A DNA stretch of 64,000 nt from positions 740,001-804,000 of the forward strand of contig CAMRHE010000506.1 of the NCBI GenBank assembly GCA_947044405.1, given 5' to 3'. The first letter of the stretch is position 1. Every line of letters begins with the position of its first letter. Under the pieces are notes generated by a model. The model worked only from the letters and a program-made list of their open reading frames with translations. It did not search any database and was not told the DNA's origin. Below, one piece after another: positions 46,154 through 57,589 of the stretch. The DNA comes from Leptodactylus fallax. Taxonomy: Eukaryota > Chordata > Amphibia > Anura > Leptodactylidae. Made by a program: the position numbers and the translations under genes.

Positions 46154-46315
46154 CAGTGTCATACTGAGGTTCCCTGGACCCACCAGATAAAATGATTCTG
46201 GGGGGCCAATTCTCTGAAAACCCCTAAGAAATAAACCATAGTACGCTGCAAATATGGGTTTGTTCTGATGGACCATTATAGAGCCTGGGCCCACCGTCAA
46301 ACCAGTTCAGAACTG
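46154..46315. mobile_element. Small hAT-like MITE (162 bp)
   Basis: Ends CAGTGTCATACTGAGG and CCAGTTCAGAACTG. The 8-bp flanks are TATTTGTG (46146-46153) and TATTGGTG (46316-46323), one mismatch. It matches the MITE at 31288 in reverse orientation, and its ends belong to the same CAGTGTCGGACTGG group as the large composite elements. Confidence 0.78.
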
Positions 46316-46539
46316 TATTGGTGTTTGTCATTGTATACCAATAATTTGGTATATAACTTGTCTATTTTAGGGTACTTAGGTCAGGGCTAGTGTTACACAA
46401 TGATTTGGGGATAGCAGTCTTTTTGGAGGGTTATTCAAAAGTGTATTTTTTATTTCCAAGGATAGAAATATGATTCCCAGAAACTGTAAAACTATTCAGA
46501 TTTCAGTGTTTGTTTTAAAAAGAATACATTGTCGTTTTC

Positions 46540-46790
46540 CATTTAAAAAGTGTTGTCCTGGATTACCAAAAATGTATGTTTTTCCATACATAGTGCCACT
46601 GTTGTCCATTGGTTGTATTGCAGCTCAGTCCCGTTAACTTGGGCTGAGAAGAAGAGCAAAACCCAGTAAGACATTGGGTTAATTAGTCTCCGTGGTTACA
46701 GACTACAAACAAACCATTCATGTAGTCTGGTCCTGTAATCATGTGTTACGTTCTTTTTATATGCTTCCTCCTCTATTGTTTCTAGGTTAG
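46540..46790. repeat. Dispersed repeat R2, copy 2
   Basis: Second copy of the 44456-44700 repeat, in the same orientation about 2.1 kb downstream. The intervening sequences do not match, so this is not a simple tandem duplication. Confidence 0.75.
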
Positions 46791-47559
46791 TAAGAAGAGA
46801 GGGAGTGACACATTGCTACAAGATCAGACTACCCACAGGGTTCCCTTGTCAAGTTAGATCCAGCCATAGTCTTCTACTGTTGTCATCCTGGCGATCCTGG
46901 TATGTGACCACAAGGTTCAATGACATCAAGGAAAATACATATGAACGGCATACTGTATACTCTACACTGCTGAAAGTTAACCAATAATGTACATTTTTAC
47001 AAAAGTCATTAAAGAGGTTTTTCCTCATACAACTTTCTCATCTATCTACAGGGTAGGTGATAAATGTCTCATTGCTTGTGTCTGACCTCTGGGACATTCA
47101 TCAACCAAGAGAACGGGAACCTCTTGTCTCCTATGTAAAAGGAATGGTAGTTGCATGCATGGCGACCATTCCATTCACATCTATTGGACTGACTGCTGTG
47201 CTTGACTATTTTCATCAGTGACAGTGAATTGAATGAGTTGTCCTAGCGCACATACACTGATGCTCCATTCATGCAGGGGACCTTGTTTTTGTGATTATTG
47301 GAGGCCTCATCAGTCAAACCATCAGAAATCATAAATTTATAACCTATATCTATTCGGAAACATCATGTGACAGTCAGACCTATTTCACATGTTCACCTTT
47401 AAGGGCCCATATTACAGCTGCCCCATCTGCGTCTCCTGGCAGTTCTACTGAAACAAACTTGAATACCCGTAATACTCTATGGTAATCTATATTGGGTTCA
47501 GCAGAACTGTGAGGGGGTCCAGCTGTCTGGCCGTAATACATAGCAACATAATAGATTAG
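46791..47559. other. No gene seen
   Basis: Contains a likely TTAA-type element start at 47009 (ATTAAAGAGGTTTTTCC) and unique sequence. Confidence 0.45.
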
Positions 47560-48690
47560 GTTGGAAGAACACGTGCAACTTATTATCTTACAGTGTTGAT
47601 CCAGAGGAAGGCAAAAATCCCCATGAGACTGATGCCAATTGCCCCATGTCTAGGGAAAAAAATCCTTTCCAACTCCATATCTGGCACTCAGTATAAACTC
47701 TGGAACAACTTGTCTTTACCAAAATCTAAAACAAAATCTAAAACCTGTAACCCGTAATATTTCTCCGGTGAACAAAGGCATCCAGGCCCTTTATGAGCTT
47801 GCACAATGAATTCTCCATCACCACATCCTGTGGCAGAGACTTCCATAGTCTCACTGCTCTTACAGTAAAGAATCCCTGTCTATGTGGCTGGTGAATGTTC
47901 TCTCCTCCAGAAGTAGAGGATGTCCCCTTGTCACTGTCATAGGCGTAGAGGATGTCCCCTTGTCACTGTCACTGTCCTAGGTGTAGAGGATGTCCCCTTG
48001 TCACTGTTATCGGCCTCGGAGTAAAAAGATCATTAGAAAGTTCTTTGTGCTGTCCCTTCATGTATTTGTACATTGTTATTAGATCTCCCCAAAGACGTCT
48101 TTTCTCTAAACTGAATAACCCCAAGTTTGTTAATTTATCGTTGTACTCCAATCCACCCATTCCCCTAATAAATTTGGTCGCCCTTCTCTGCATTCTCACT
48201 AGTTCACTTATGTCTTTCTTGTATACTGGGGCCCAAAATTGTGCGCAATAGTCTAAGTGTGGCCGTACCAGTGATTTGTATAGAGGCATAACTATGTTCT
48301 TGTCATGAGAATCTATACCTCTTTTGATGCATCCCATCATTTTATTTGCCATGGCAGCCGCTGCCTGGCACTGGTCACTAAAGGTAAGCTTACTGTCCAC
48401 TACAAGCCCCAAGTCTTTTTCATTGTCAGTCTTACCCAGTACTTTACTATTAATTACATAATCATACATTTTATTTCTTCGACCAAAATGCATAACCTTA
48501 CATTTGTCTACATTAAACTTCATTTGCCAAGTCTCAGCCCATGCTTCCAGCTTCCTTAGACCCCCCCTGTAATATTCTATTATCCTCCTCATTTTTGATT
48601 ACCTTGCAAAGCTTAGTATCATCTGTAAATATGGACACCCTGCTTTGTAAACCGTCTACCAGGTCATTAATACTGTAAAGATATTAATAT
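47560..48690 (-). mobile_element. 5'-truncated CR1/L2-type LINE
   Basis: It covers the last third of a non-LTR reverse transcriptase and the C-terminal end of its ORF. The left boundary is estimated from where similarity to the typical C-terminal region fades. The APE endonuclease and the front of the reverse transcriptase are missing. It differs in sequence from the LINE at 15 kb. Confidence 0.82.
47969..48690 (-). pseudogene. LINE reverse transcriptase C-terminal part, frameshifted
   Basis: On the minus strand the catalytic motif appears as FTDDT (48615-48629) after VDGLQSRVSI. The frame then breaks at a run of seven C on the plus strand (48561-48567). Beyond it a 207-codon frame continues with KLEAWAETWQMKFNVDKCKV, DLGLVVDSKLTFSDQC, MPLYKSLVRPHLDYCAQFW, MQRRATKFI and a RGHPLHLGQ end. 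These are typical of the thumb and C-terminal region of CR1/L2 enzymes. A run of six would keep a single frame. The coding end degenerates into three copies of a GTAGAGGATGTCCCCTTGTC word (47913, 47945, 47983). Confidence 0.82.
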
Positions 48691-49142
48691 AGAATCTATA
48701 ATGTGAAACAATCGAACAACTCTTTACTATAAATTACCATTGTCCCGCTGCAGTCATTGACCATGCCTGTAGGTGTCAGTAGCTACTAGCACTTTCATTC
48801 CGTTATAGTTGCATACATTTGCTTCCAGTTTATTATACAGAAGAGAATATACTGAATGCGAAGACTTTATGTAGTTTGTGCTGATCCCATATTGTCCGTG
48901 TAGCCTAAACATTTCATCGTACCTGTATACTGCATTTGTTTGACTATTTATTACCAGGATCATTATGTATGTAGCATCGGCATGTCGGAGAATGAGGTGA
49001 TTTGTCCTTAAATTTTGACTCATAGGTACTAATACAATCATATATAGGCACATGCTTTTTACAATACCTATTTGTTACCTTCCATAATTGAGTTTGGCAC
49101 AGGATATTTCACTGCTGGGATCTGTGTCAGGCTTGGGTTTTT
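48691..49142. other. No gene seen
   Basis: Unique AT-rich sequence. A 99-codon minus-strand open frame (48754-49053) has no domain. Confidence 0.5.
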
Positions 49143-49290
49143 TGCTGATTCTGTGGCACACCCTCCAACAACTCTTAGGAAATAGATCATAATACGCTTC
49201 GCATTTGCGTGTCTTCTTCTGGACCATTATTGTTTTAGACCTTGGGCTCACCTAAGGATCCTCTGGTACTCTTGTGGGCAACTCGAATAG
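49143..49290. repeat. Decayed relative of the small hAT-like MITE
   Basis: Words CTTAGGAAATAGATCATAATACGCTTCGCA, GGACCATTATTGTTTTAGACC and TTGGGCTCACC match 46154-46315 with many changes. Ends are not clear. Confidence 0.5.
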
Positions 49291-49504
49291 TGACTGTGAT
49301 CTCCAGCTACTAGTTGTAATCTGACAGTGAATCCTACAGTGAGTATTCAGTTTCCCTACAGCGCCGCCACAGGAGAAATAATGCGTTGCACAGTTCTTGT
49401 CAATATTAACATGTCCATATACCTACTCCTTCTCAATAAGACACTCTCTTGTTGCTGCTCATAACAGTGGCTAATAGGGATGAAAAGGGGTACCTTTCCT
49501 TAAC

Positions 49505-49838
49505 CCAAAGTTAGGCCATGGCCCCACATGGTATAGACGCCGTGGTCTGGCCATGGCAAAAAAGTTCTAGCGAATAACATCCAAACACTGTAGAAAAATA
49601 CCCGTAGCGGAAATCCTGAGCTTTCCAAAACTGTCGTATTTCTGGAAATCACAGCATGTCAATTATATCTACGGAAACACCGGCGTTTCCCTATATGTAT
49701 AATTGAAGCAAAAAGTCAGCAGAGGAAAACTCTGCAGCCTTTCTGTGAAAAGCGCTACAGGAAAGACCACAATGCATTTCTGCTGCAGTTTTTTCTGCAG
49801 TGCATTTTGGCTGAGGCCCGCCACGTGGGTCTTTAGTC
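49505..49838. repeat. Fold-back repeat
   Basis: The left end TTAGGCCATGGCCCCACATGG is roughly mirrored by GGCTGAGGCCCGCCACGTGGGTC at the right; GAAATCCTGAG, GTTTCCC and TGCATTTCTGCTGCAG words resemble other fold-back copies. Confidence 0.5.
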
Positions 49839-50309
49839 TTAAAGGGGTTTCCTGGATAGATAAAACTGAAGGCCTATACTCGGGAAACTGTGAAGGCCCA
49901 TGGACACGACTGAATCCAGTCCAAGGTAGAGTCGATTGTGCAACAATATGCTCTCGAATGACACTGGAGTGCACTCACTTCTACGGGGGCTTCAGATCCG
50001 TTCTGTTCTGATGACACGGAGCAGGATAAGGCCTGCTTTATATTAATTGGAATGGAATGGAGCATTGGACGCCCCCTTCGGAGAGCCTTGGCCTGGCACT
50101 TGGTCATGTGCATTAGGCCTAACACTGTGCACAACCACTGCGGATTGCAATGGTGTTTTGCAAGAGTGAGCACTAAAGAGGCCTCTGGACTTGCAGGGGC
50201 TTGCAAAGCTGATCTCCAGCGGTGCCAAGAATTTATCCCCCACTTATCTAATATTTATAGCCTATCACAATGATTTCACTCTGAAAAGAACCAAGCAGTC
50301 TGCAATGTA
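49839..50309. repeat. TTAA-type repeat remnant and flanking sequence
   Basis: Starts TTAAAGGGGTTTCCTGG (49839). The right end is unclear because of the Tc1 insertion at 50310. GGACACGACTGAATCCAG is palindrome-like. No gene. Confidence 0.45.
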
Positions 50310-51919
50310 CAGTGGGGAAAAAAAGTATTTAGTCAGCCACCAATTGTGCAAGTTCTCCCACTTAAAAAGATGAGGCCGGCCTGTAATTGTCATCATAGGT
50401 AGACCTCAACTATGAGAGACAAAATGAGAAAACAAATACAGAAAATCACATTGTCTGATTTTTTTAAGAATTTATTTGCAAATTATGGTGGAAAATAAGT
50501 ATTTGGTCACCTACAAACAAGCAAGATTTCTGGCTCTCACAGACCTGCAACTTCTTCTTTAAGAGGCTCCTCTGTCCTCCACTCATTACCTGTAGTAATG
50601 GCTCCTGTTTGACATTGTTATCAGTATAAAAGACCCCTGTCCACAACCTCAAACAGTCACACTCCAAACTCCACTATGGTGAAGACCAAAGAGCTGTGGA
50701 AGGACACCAGAAACAAAATTGTAGACCTGCACCAGGCTGGGAAGACTGAATCTGCAATAGGCAAGCAGCTTGGTGTGAAGAAATCAACTGTGGGAGCAAT
50801 AATTAGAAAATGGAAGACATACAGTACAAAACCACTGATAATCTCCCTCGATCAGGGACTCCACGCAAGATCTCACCCCGTGGGGTCAAAATGATCACAA
50901 GAACGGTAAGCAAAAATCCCAGAACCACAAGGGGGGACCTAGTGAATGACCTGCAGAAAGCTGGGACTAACGTAAAAAAAGGCTACCGTCAGTAACACAC
51001 TACGCTGCCAGGGACTCAGATCCTGCAGTGCCAGACGTGTCCCCCTGCTTAAGCCAGTACATATCCGGGCCCGTCTGAAGTTTGCTAGAGAGCATTTGGA
51101 TGTTCCAGAAGAGTATTGGGAGAATGTCATATGGTCAGATGAAACCAAAGTAGAACTGTTTGGTAGAAACACAACTCGTCGTGTTTGGAGGAGAGTGAAT
51201 GCTGAGTTGCATCCAAAGAACACCATACCTACTGTGAAGCATGGGGGTGGCAACATCATGCTTTGGGGCTGTTTCTCTGCAAAGGGACCAGGACGACTGA
51301 TCCGTGTACATGAAAGAATGAATGGGGCCATGTATTGTGAGATTTCGAGTGCAAACCTCCTCCCATCAGCAAGGGCATTGAAGATGAAACGTGGCTGGGT
51401 CTTTCAGCATGACAATGATCCCAAGCACACCGCCAGGGCGACGAAGGAGTGACTTCGTAAGAAGCATTTCAAGGTCCTGGAGTGGCCTAGCCAGTCTCCA
51501 GATCTCAACCCCATAGAAAACCTTTGGAGGGAGTTGAAAGTCCGTGTTCCCCAGCGACAGCCCCAAACCATCACTGCTCTAGAGGAGCTCTGCATGGAGG
51601 AATGGGCCAACATACCAGCAACAGTGTGTGCCAACCTTGTGAAGACTTACAGAAAACGTTTGACCTCTGTCATTGCCAACAAAGGATATATAACAAAGTA
51701 TTGAGATGAACTTTTGTTATTGACCAAATTCTTATTTTCCACCATAATTTGCAAATAAATTCTTTAAAAATCAGACAATGTGATTTTCTAGATATGTTTT
51801 CTCATTTTGTCTGTCATAGTTGAGGTCTACCTATGATGACAATTACAGGCCGGCCTCATATTTTTAAGTGGGAGAACTTGCACAATTGGTGGCTGACTAA
51901 ATACTTTTTTCCCCCACTG
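50310..51919 (+). mobile_element. DD34E Tc1 element, uninterrupted copy
   Basis: A 1610-bp element flanked by TA (50308-50309, 51920-51921). Terminal inverted repeats of about 200 bp (50310-50509 and 51721-51919) start CAGTGGGG. It is the same family as 33391-38755, opposite orientation. It shows the empty state of the site where the hAT composite entered the other copy. Confidence 0.94.
50676..51704 (+). pseudogene. Tc1 transposase (DD34E), two compensating frameshifts and one stop
   Basis: It starts [14 protein letters not shown]. The helix-turn-helix region reads to IIRKWKTY. Against the copy at 38 kb there is a 5-base insertion near 50820-50828 and a 1-base gain in the A-run at 50974-50980; together these add six bases, so the catalytic domain is back in the original frame. 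Asp in WSDET is at 51138-51140 and Asp in QHDNDPKH at 51411-51413. A stop (TGA, 51450-51452) stands where the related copy has Trp, and Glu in SPDLNPIE lies downstream at 51516-51518. The codon distance gives exactly 34 residues between the last two. The product would be truncated between the second and third catalytic residues. Confidence 0.93.
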
Positions 51920-52160
51920 TATGTGAAAACATGCAAGTTGCAGGGTAAAATAAGCTAGAAATTTTTAATAAACATTGATTGGAAAAGTGTTTTTAGCTAA
52001 ATAGCAAAATACTTTTTTTCAAAGGTATCCATAGACTTTAAAGCAAATTTCACTTCTTAATTCAATATGATTCCATTTTAATAAGTTTCTACAGTAGTTA
52101 GGAATCCATTTTTTATGAAGAGATGCATAACCATAGAATCTAATGATACAACCCACATTA

Positions 52161-52658
52161 TTAAAGGGAATCTGTCAGGTCAATCTGGGACACTAAACCA
52201 CCCACAGATCCTTATAGACCTGGGGTTTAGTGTCCCAAATCTCCCTGCTGTAATACAATCCGCAGGCACATTAAAAAAACCTTTATACTTACCTAGAGAA
52301 GGGTCTGATCGATGCTGTTCGGCAAGAACAGTCCGGCTTATTCATGAGATTCTTCATTGGCACGCCTCCCGGCGCCTGCGCTGTTCTTCAGTGAAGCCAA
52401 AGATGGACACCCCGGCTTCACTGAGTAATTGCTGGAGGTACGGGGCATGCACACAGAAGCTGAGGTGTACTCCTCTGGCTTCATTGAAGAACTGCGCAGG
52501 CGCGGGGAGTAGAGTGGCAGGGGGATTATAAAGCTTTTTTATTTTTAATGCGGCCATGGATTGCGTTATGACAGGGTGATTTGGGACACTAAACCCCAGG
52601 TCAATATGGACGTGTGGGTGGTTTAGTGTCCCAAATTGCCCTGACAGATTCCCTTTAA
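52161..52658. mobile_element. TTAA-flanked MITE (498 bp)
   Basis: TTAA at both ends (52161-52164, 52655-52658). Inverted ends AAAGGGAATCTGTCAGG and CCCTGACAGATTCCCTTT extend inward over about 90 bp (GGGACACTAAACCACCCACA; GACCTGGGGTTTAGTGTCCC). A GC-rich palindromic core lies inside (GGCGCCTGCGC...GCGCAGGCGC, with CTTCAGTGAAGCC arms). The mirrored open frames on both strands are artefacts. It is probably piggyBac-mobilised, by inference from TTAA. Confidence 0.88.
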
Positions 52659-53584
52659 TGTCTATTTTTGTAAAATATCTCATCTGTATGGTATAAGATA
52701 TGGATTGGATCATCAGGGATTATGGTGGCTTCTGGGTCACTGGTCGTTATAGCTGTGGTTATAGTTTTCTGTATATGGTGCAAAGAAGAATCTACATCCA
52801 TAGCTATAGACTGTGTAAGATGTTACTTTGAGGAGTGTTTGTCTATTACAAAAGTCACAAACGGTTGATCTGAACCATCTGGCCCAAGATGCTTTTCTCG
52901 CTTCAACGCAATTTTGTTAAGACCATTGATATTGTCAGGAAAGAACTTCCAAGAACAAGAACTCGCCAGTTCTTTGGTGATAAAACAGGCTCTTACAACA
53001 TCTTACGCCTTGATCTTTTCTTATGTGAAAGTTAAGCAGGGCTGACATTTTTCTGTTTTATGTGCTATGCAGGTGAGACATCTTAAAGGGGCGGCCTATT
53101 GCAGCTTGTCAGTGCCTGGCCTGTTGCTTACATCTGATTATATAAGCTTGCTCGGATCTGCCGCACCTTCTTTATTATTTCGACTTGACCGAGGCAGTGT
53201 CTTGACTCTTTTGATCTCTTCCTGCCCTGATCTGTATTTGCCTTGTGGTATTGCATGAACACTTCCAGCCCTGACTTTGTATATGTATGGCCGCGTTTTT
53301 GGAAATGGCATTCACAAGCTGTCAAGCAAACTCAATGACATTTATTTAATCTCATCTACACATTGTGGAAAAAAACGCAGTGAAATACTTTAATCTTAAT
53401 TTTTCCTCCCGAAATGCTGCATTTTCCCCATAGACTTGGAGGGGGCAAACTGCAACACACATTTTTCTCCAATAGTATAACATACTAAGGATCTACAGGC
53501 CAGGAAGGGAAATTCTGCAATTATAACAGCACCGTGGTATTAACACTCTTGCTCCAGGTCTCTGCTAGTGGTCATGGCTCAGGC
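52659..53584. other. No gene seen
   Basis: Pyrimidine-rich DNA at 53100-53290 (GCCTGGCCTGTTGC, CCTGCCCTGATCTG, CCAGCCCTGAC) looks like decayed repeat. No domain in any frame. Confidence 0.45.
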
Positions 53585-53816
53585 TGGATTCACACCTGCG
53601 CCCGGTTTCAGGGGTTCCGTCCCCCATTCAGCTTGAAAAATGCTTGCAGGACTTTCCTCTCTGCATTTATCAGGCGGAAACCCGGAGGACCCGATTATAG
53701 TCTGCAGGGTCTGCAGGTTCCGAGGGTAACTGCTTTTTAAGCGGATTGGATTTCCATTTTTTGGGTCCCCAAGCAAACCTGAAGAATGTAAACCCGAATG
53801 CAGGTGTGAACCTAGC
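53585..53816. repeat. Fold-back repeat with TTCACACC...GGTGTGAA ends
   Basis: Left end GGATTCACACCTGCGCCCGG, right end GAATGCAGGTGTGAACCTAGC. It belongs to the same end class as the 39.4-kb palindrome but the arms are more diverged and the interior differs. Confidence 0.72.
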
Positions 53817-53889
53817 ATAAGTCTGATGGTTGTTTAACATATCAGGATGCATGGACTTAAATTGTCTTATTGAGACAATCCCTTATAAG

Positions 53890-54170
53890 GATATCTTCAC
53901 ACAAATGAATTTGGAGCTGATTTTGAGGCAGATTCTGCCTTAAAACCAGCTCCAAATTCCATCTGGTGCTTCTTTTTTCAGGACGCTGAAAACAGAAGTG
54001 TTCTGTTCAACCTTGCCACGGATTCTGTGGCCGATTCAGGGACGTGAGACTACAGCTGATCAACCCTATTATGCCTTAGGGAGCAAATCTACAGCGTTGG
54101 GATGCACTGGGCCAGAAAGTGGAGAGGAATCTGAGGTAGAAGACCGCCTCAAATTCCTCTTCACTTTTGT
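53890..54170. repeat. Dispersed repeat R3, copy 1
   Basis: GGAGCTGATTTTGAGGCAGATTC..., CTTGCCACGGATTCTGTGGC and GACCGCCTCAAATTCCTCTTCAC are shared with 58425-58765. The GCCTCAAATTCCTCTTCC word also occurs at 16781. Confidence 0.65.
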
Positions 54171-56205
54171 AGATATCAAAGAGAATCAGATGTGTTCTTT
54201 TTTAACAATAAGATCAATTGTGCCATTAGTTTCTTTCTAGACATTATATAAGAAATATGAAGGAACTAAGCCTTGAAATTTGTGCATTTGCTCTTATACA
54301 TCAATGATCTTTCAATTCCGTGTTTCTTACAAGGACCTATATATTTGTATTGTGCTTTACTTCCATGGAAACCGATAGTGTTCCACCTCATATGGCTTCT
54401 TGGGTTAGTTAGTAACGTCCATGGTTTGGCCTGGATTGCAGATACTGGTAGACGTTGAGTGGTTTTCTAACAACGGGAGGGTGCCAAGAGCGATGAAACC
54501 AGATCACAAAGCGGGAGGTCTGACATCCGAACACGTGGTATGCCCGGCATGGGACAGAAAATAGACCCCTGTTAGATCATATTATCTGACTACCAAGTTG
54601 TTATTTTTCCTTCAAGCCAAAAGCGGTTCAGCTCTCATTACTGCCAAGCTGCGGCAATTAATAAAACACCTTAATGAATGAGCACAGAGCTCCGCTTCTT
54701 TGGTGACATTTTAAGGCGAGCAGACAGCTTTGTAGCTGCCAGGGTACACAACCATTCAATGAACCCATTCACTGCTAATATTTCATGCTGTTGGTAACCT
54801 CTACATTTACTTCACTAGACATCACCCTGCAGCTTATAATGTCTTCAGGGTTATTCGCCACCACTTTTCTACAGTCTCAGTAGGCAGCATTCAACAAGCT
54901 GAAGTTGTGCCCGCATATCTGTGGGCAATCTCAAAGATATTGGTACAACCAGTTACTAACAAGTGCTCATTTTTTATCAGGGTTATATCATCCTTTTCAC
55001 CAATAAATAGGCACAGGTTTTATACATTATTTTTGCAAAAATCAGTAGGACATGTCTTATAGGAGGAATGTGGCATCTTCTTTACCTTCCAGTTCCTGTC
55101 TCCGTAAGTGTAAGAAACCTCAGTCTGTAAAGGATGTGTCTTCTTTAACACACTAGATGAAGATGAGGAGAAGAGGTAGGACACTGTGGACTTTGTGGCT
55201 CTGTCTGGGTGTGAGACCCATGCTGTGATAGGGGAGGAGGGGCAGCAGGGCAGAAATCTCATTGGTCAAAGTACAGCTCTTAAGCTTCACACCCGAAAGA
55301 GCCGGCCCAGTCAACACAGTCAAGCTGGCCATACATATTTGATAGCTAACTAGTGTTTGACCTCTCAGCCCCCTGTACACATGTATATTCGCCTTGTTCA
55401 TGCTTGTGTTATAAATGGGGTTAGGGGAGTAAACCACTGCCAGACACAACTGGGGGTGGATTATTTTCCCGAGAACAAACAATTTGGGCGTGTAGAAATC
55501 CATCAGCTTGCTTCTTCTTTGCCACCACATCTTCTTGTGACACACATGTTAGGCTGACCCAGATCTAATGTGTATGGCCACATTAAGATTTCATGCACAT
55601 GGCAATGTTGTGTGCACAAAGCCTGTACTGCTGCACTCCGGTCCTCTCTATACACTGTATTCTACCCCAGAAGTAATACTTCCATAATATGGCATGCAAT
55701 GTAACTTTTATTTTCATACTCTATTAGACATGAAACCTCTTATTGTAGTTATACATCGGTGTGCCATTCTTTACATGCCGCTGCTCTCTCCTCCACTCTT
55801 GCACATTAGGCAATTCTCCTGGACCCTCCCCTTGACTGTCAGCCTAGCCCAACCTATTCAGACCCCACATCCAAGAAATGACAGCCTGAGGAAGGGCATG
55901 TGTTGCACTATATTGGTCATTGTCTTATATGCACCAGCTACTGAACTGGATGTTCATGAATTGAATCTATTACCACATGTTATGTGCAAAGTGGATGTAT
56001 AATACTTTGTGACTGTCTATCATGTGCGGATCTCAGTATAAATAAAATAACTAGCTAGCTCAAAGAAACTGTTGGAGAGCTGTCCTATTCTCCAATGTTA
56101 TATTGTGTCTGCGAGGAGTCCGGTCTGTCCCCTTGAGAAATTGCAACCAAGATTGCTAAATATGAGTGTGATGCCTGTCAATTGAAGAAAATCATTGTGT
56201 GTATT
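54171..56205. other. No gene seen
   Basis: About 2 kb of largely unique sequence, the longest repeat-poor stretch here. I could not find an exon-like frame with recognisable motifs on either strand. Confidence 0.5.
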
Positions 56206-57300
56206 TTCCCTGTACTGTGGTATAACTATGTTTATTATCCCTGCACTGTGACATCACTGTGTATATTATCTCAGTACTGTGACATCACTGTGTCTATTAT
56301 CCTCTGTTCACGCTCCCGAATTACCTTACAGGATATGATGCAGTATTAGACTAACTTTATATGTCCAGGCACCGTCTGCACGTTAAAGGACACGACAGGT
56401 GACGGCTCATACAGCTTATATATGTGTAATGACAGTAACCTCTATTACAGAATTGTCTGACCACTGTATAAGCAATGCTACATCTGATGCCGCCCCTGCT
56501 ACCTCCTGTGTCACCCCCTCTACCTCATAGATTGTAAGCTCTTGTGAGCAGGGCCCTCAGTCCCAGTGAGTGAATTGACTATTTCTTTGTAATGTATCTT
56601 TTTTGTCTGTACTTGAACCCTACAAATTGTACAGTGCTGCGGAATATGTTGGCGCTATATAAATAAAATTTATTATCATTATTATTATCCCTGTCCTGTG
56701 ACATCAATTTGTGCATTACCTCTGTACTGTGGCATCACTGTGTTTATTATCCATGTACTGTGACATCACTATGTTTATTATCTCTGTAACAGTAAGTCTT
56801 ATGGTAAAGGTATGCCCTAACAGATATCTATGTATCACCAGTAGATTTGGTAGGGTGATGACCCCCTCCGCCATAACACACCACTGCAACTCAACTTCAG
56901 CTACATCTTGCTCCTCGCCATGGGACTTGATACATTATCCCTGTAGCATGACATCTTTGTGTGTATTATCTCTGCATTGAGAAATCACTGTGTATATTAT
57001 CCCTGTACTGTGACATCACTATGCACATTTCCCTGTACTGTGACATCACTGTGTTTATTATATCTGTACTGTGATCACTGTGTGTATTATTCCTGTACTG
57101 TGACATCACTGTGTGTATTATTCCTATACTGTGACATCACTGTGTATATCCCAGTACTGTGACATCACTGTGCACATTACCCTATACTGTGACATCACTA
57201 TGTTTATTATATCTGTACTGTGACATCACTGTGTTTATTATCCCTGTACTGTGAAATCACTGTGTTTATTATTCCTTTACTCTGACATCACTGTGTGCAT
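56206..57300. repeat. 31-bp minisatellite with TGACATCACTGTG core
   Basis: The unit is about 31 bp, CTGTACTGTGACATCACTGT + GTTTATTATCC. It occurs at 56206-56302 and 56690-57300. The interval 56303-56689 is an insertion containing a SINE-like tail, and some units near 56790-56950 are degenerate. The unit contains TGACATCA, one base from a cAMP-response-type TGACGTCA; this may be chance. Confidence 0.88.
56526..56690 (+). repeat. SINE-like tail inside the 31-bp array
   Basis: AGATTGTAAGCTCTTGTGAGCAGG ... CAGTGCTGCGGAATATGTTGGCGCTATATAAATAAAATT. It matches the 3' part of the V-SINE at 20.0 kb (ATTGTGAGC, GGAATATG.TGGCGCTATATAA), without the tRNA-like head. Sequence from 56303 to 56525 looks like part of the same insertion, or unique. 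Confidence 0.75.
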
Positions 57301-57589
57301 TTTCTACACTATACTGTCAGTTTTGCTATCACCCCATGGTCACTTGTTATGCACCCACTTAAAGGGGCTATCAGGGGACCGAAACTTACTAGATCCTAGC
57401 CCCTGTTATGTATGTTTGCAGCCTTGAGTTTCTGGGCTGGTTCCAACCTCAGGCACATGTCTTGCAGTATACTTCCTCCTCTCCCTGTTCCTTGGTATGA
57501 CACACATTGTGGGGGCTGGTAGACTTATTTATTGTAGCAAATAGCAAAACCAACCTCCTTTACTGCTGTACATCAGCAGTAACAGAGAA

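Noticed and set aside
52115..52713. Opposed 138- and 119-codon frames
   Set aside because: They are symmetric translations of the TTAA MITE arms.
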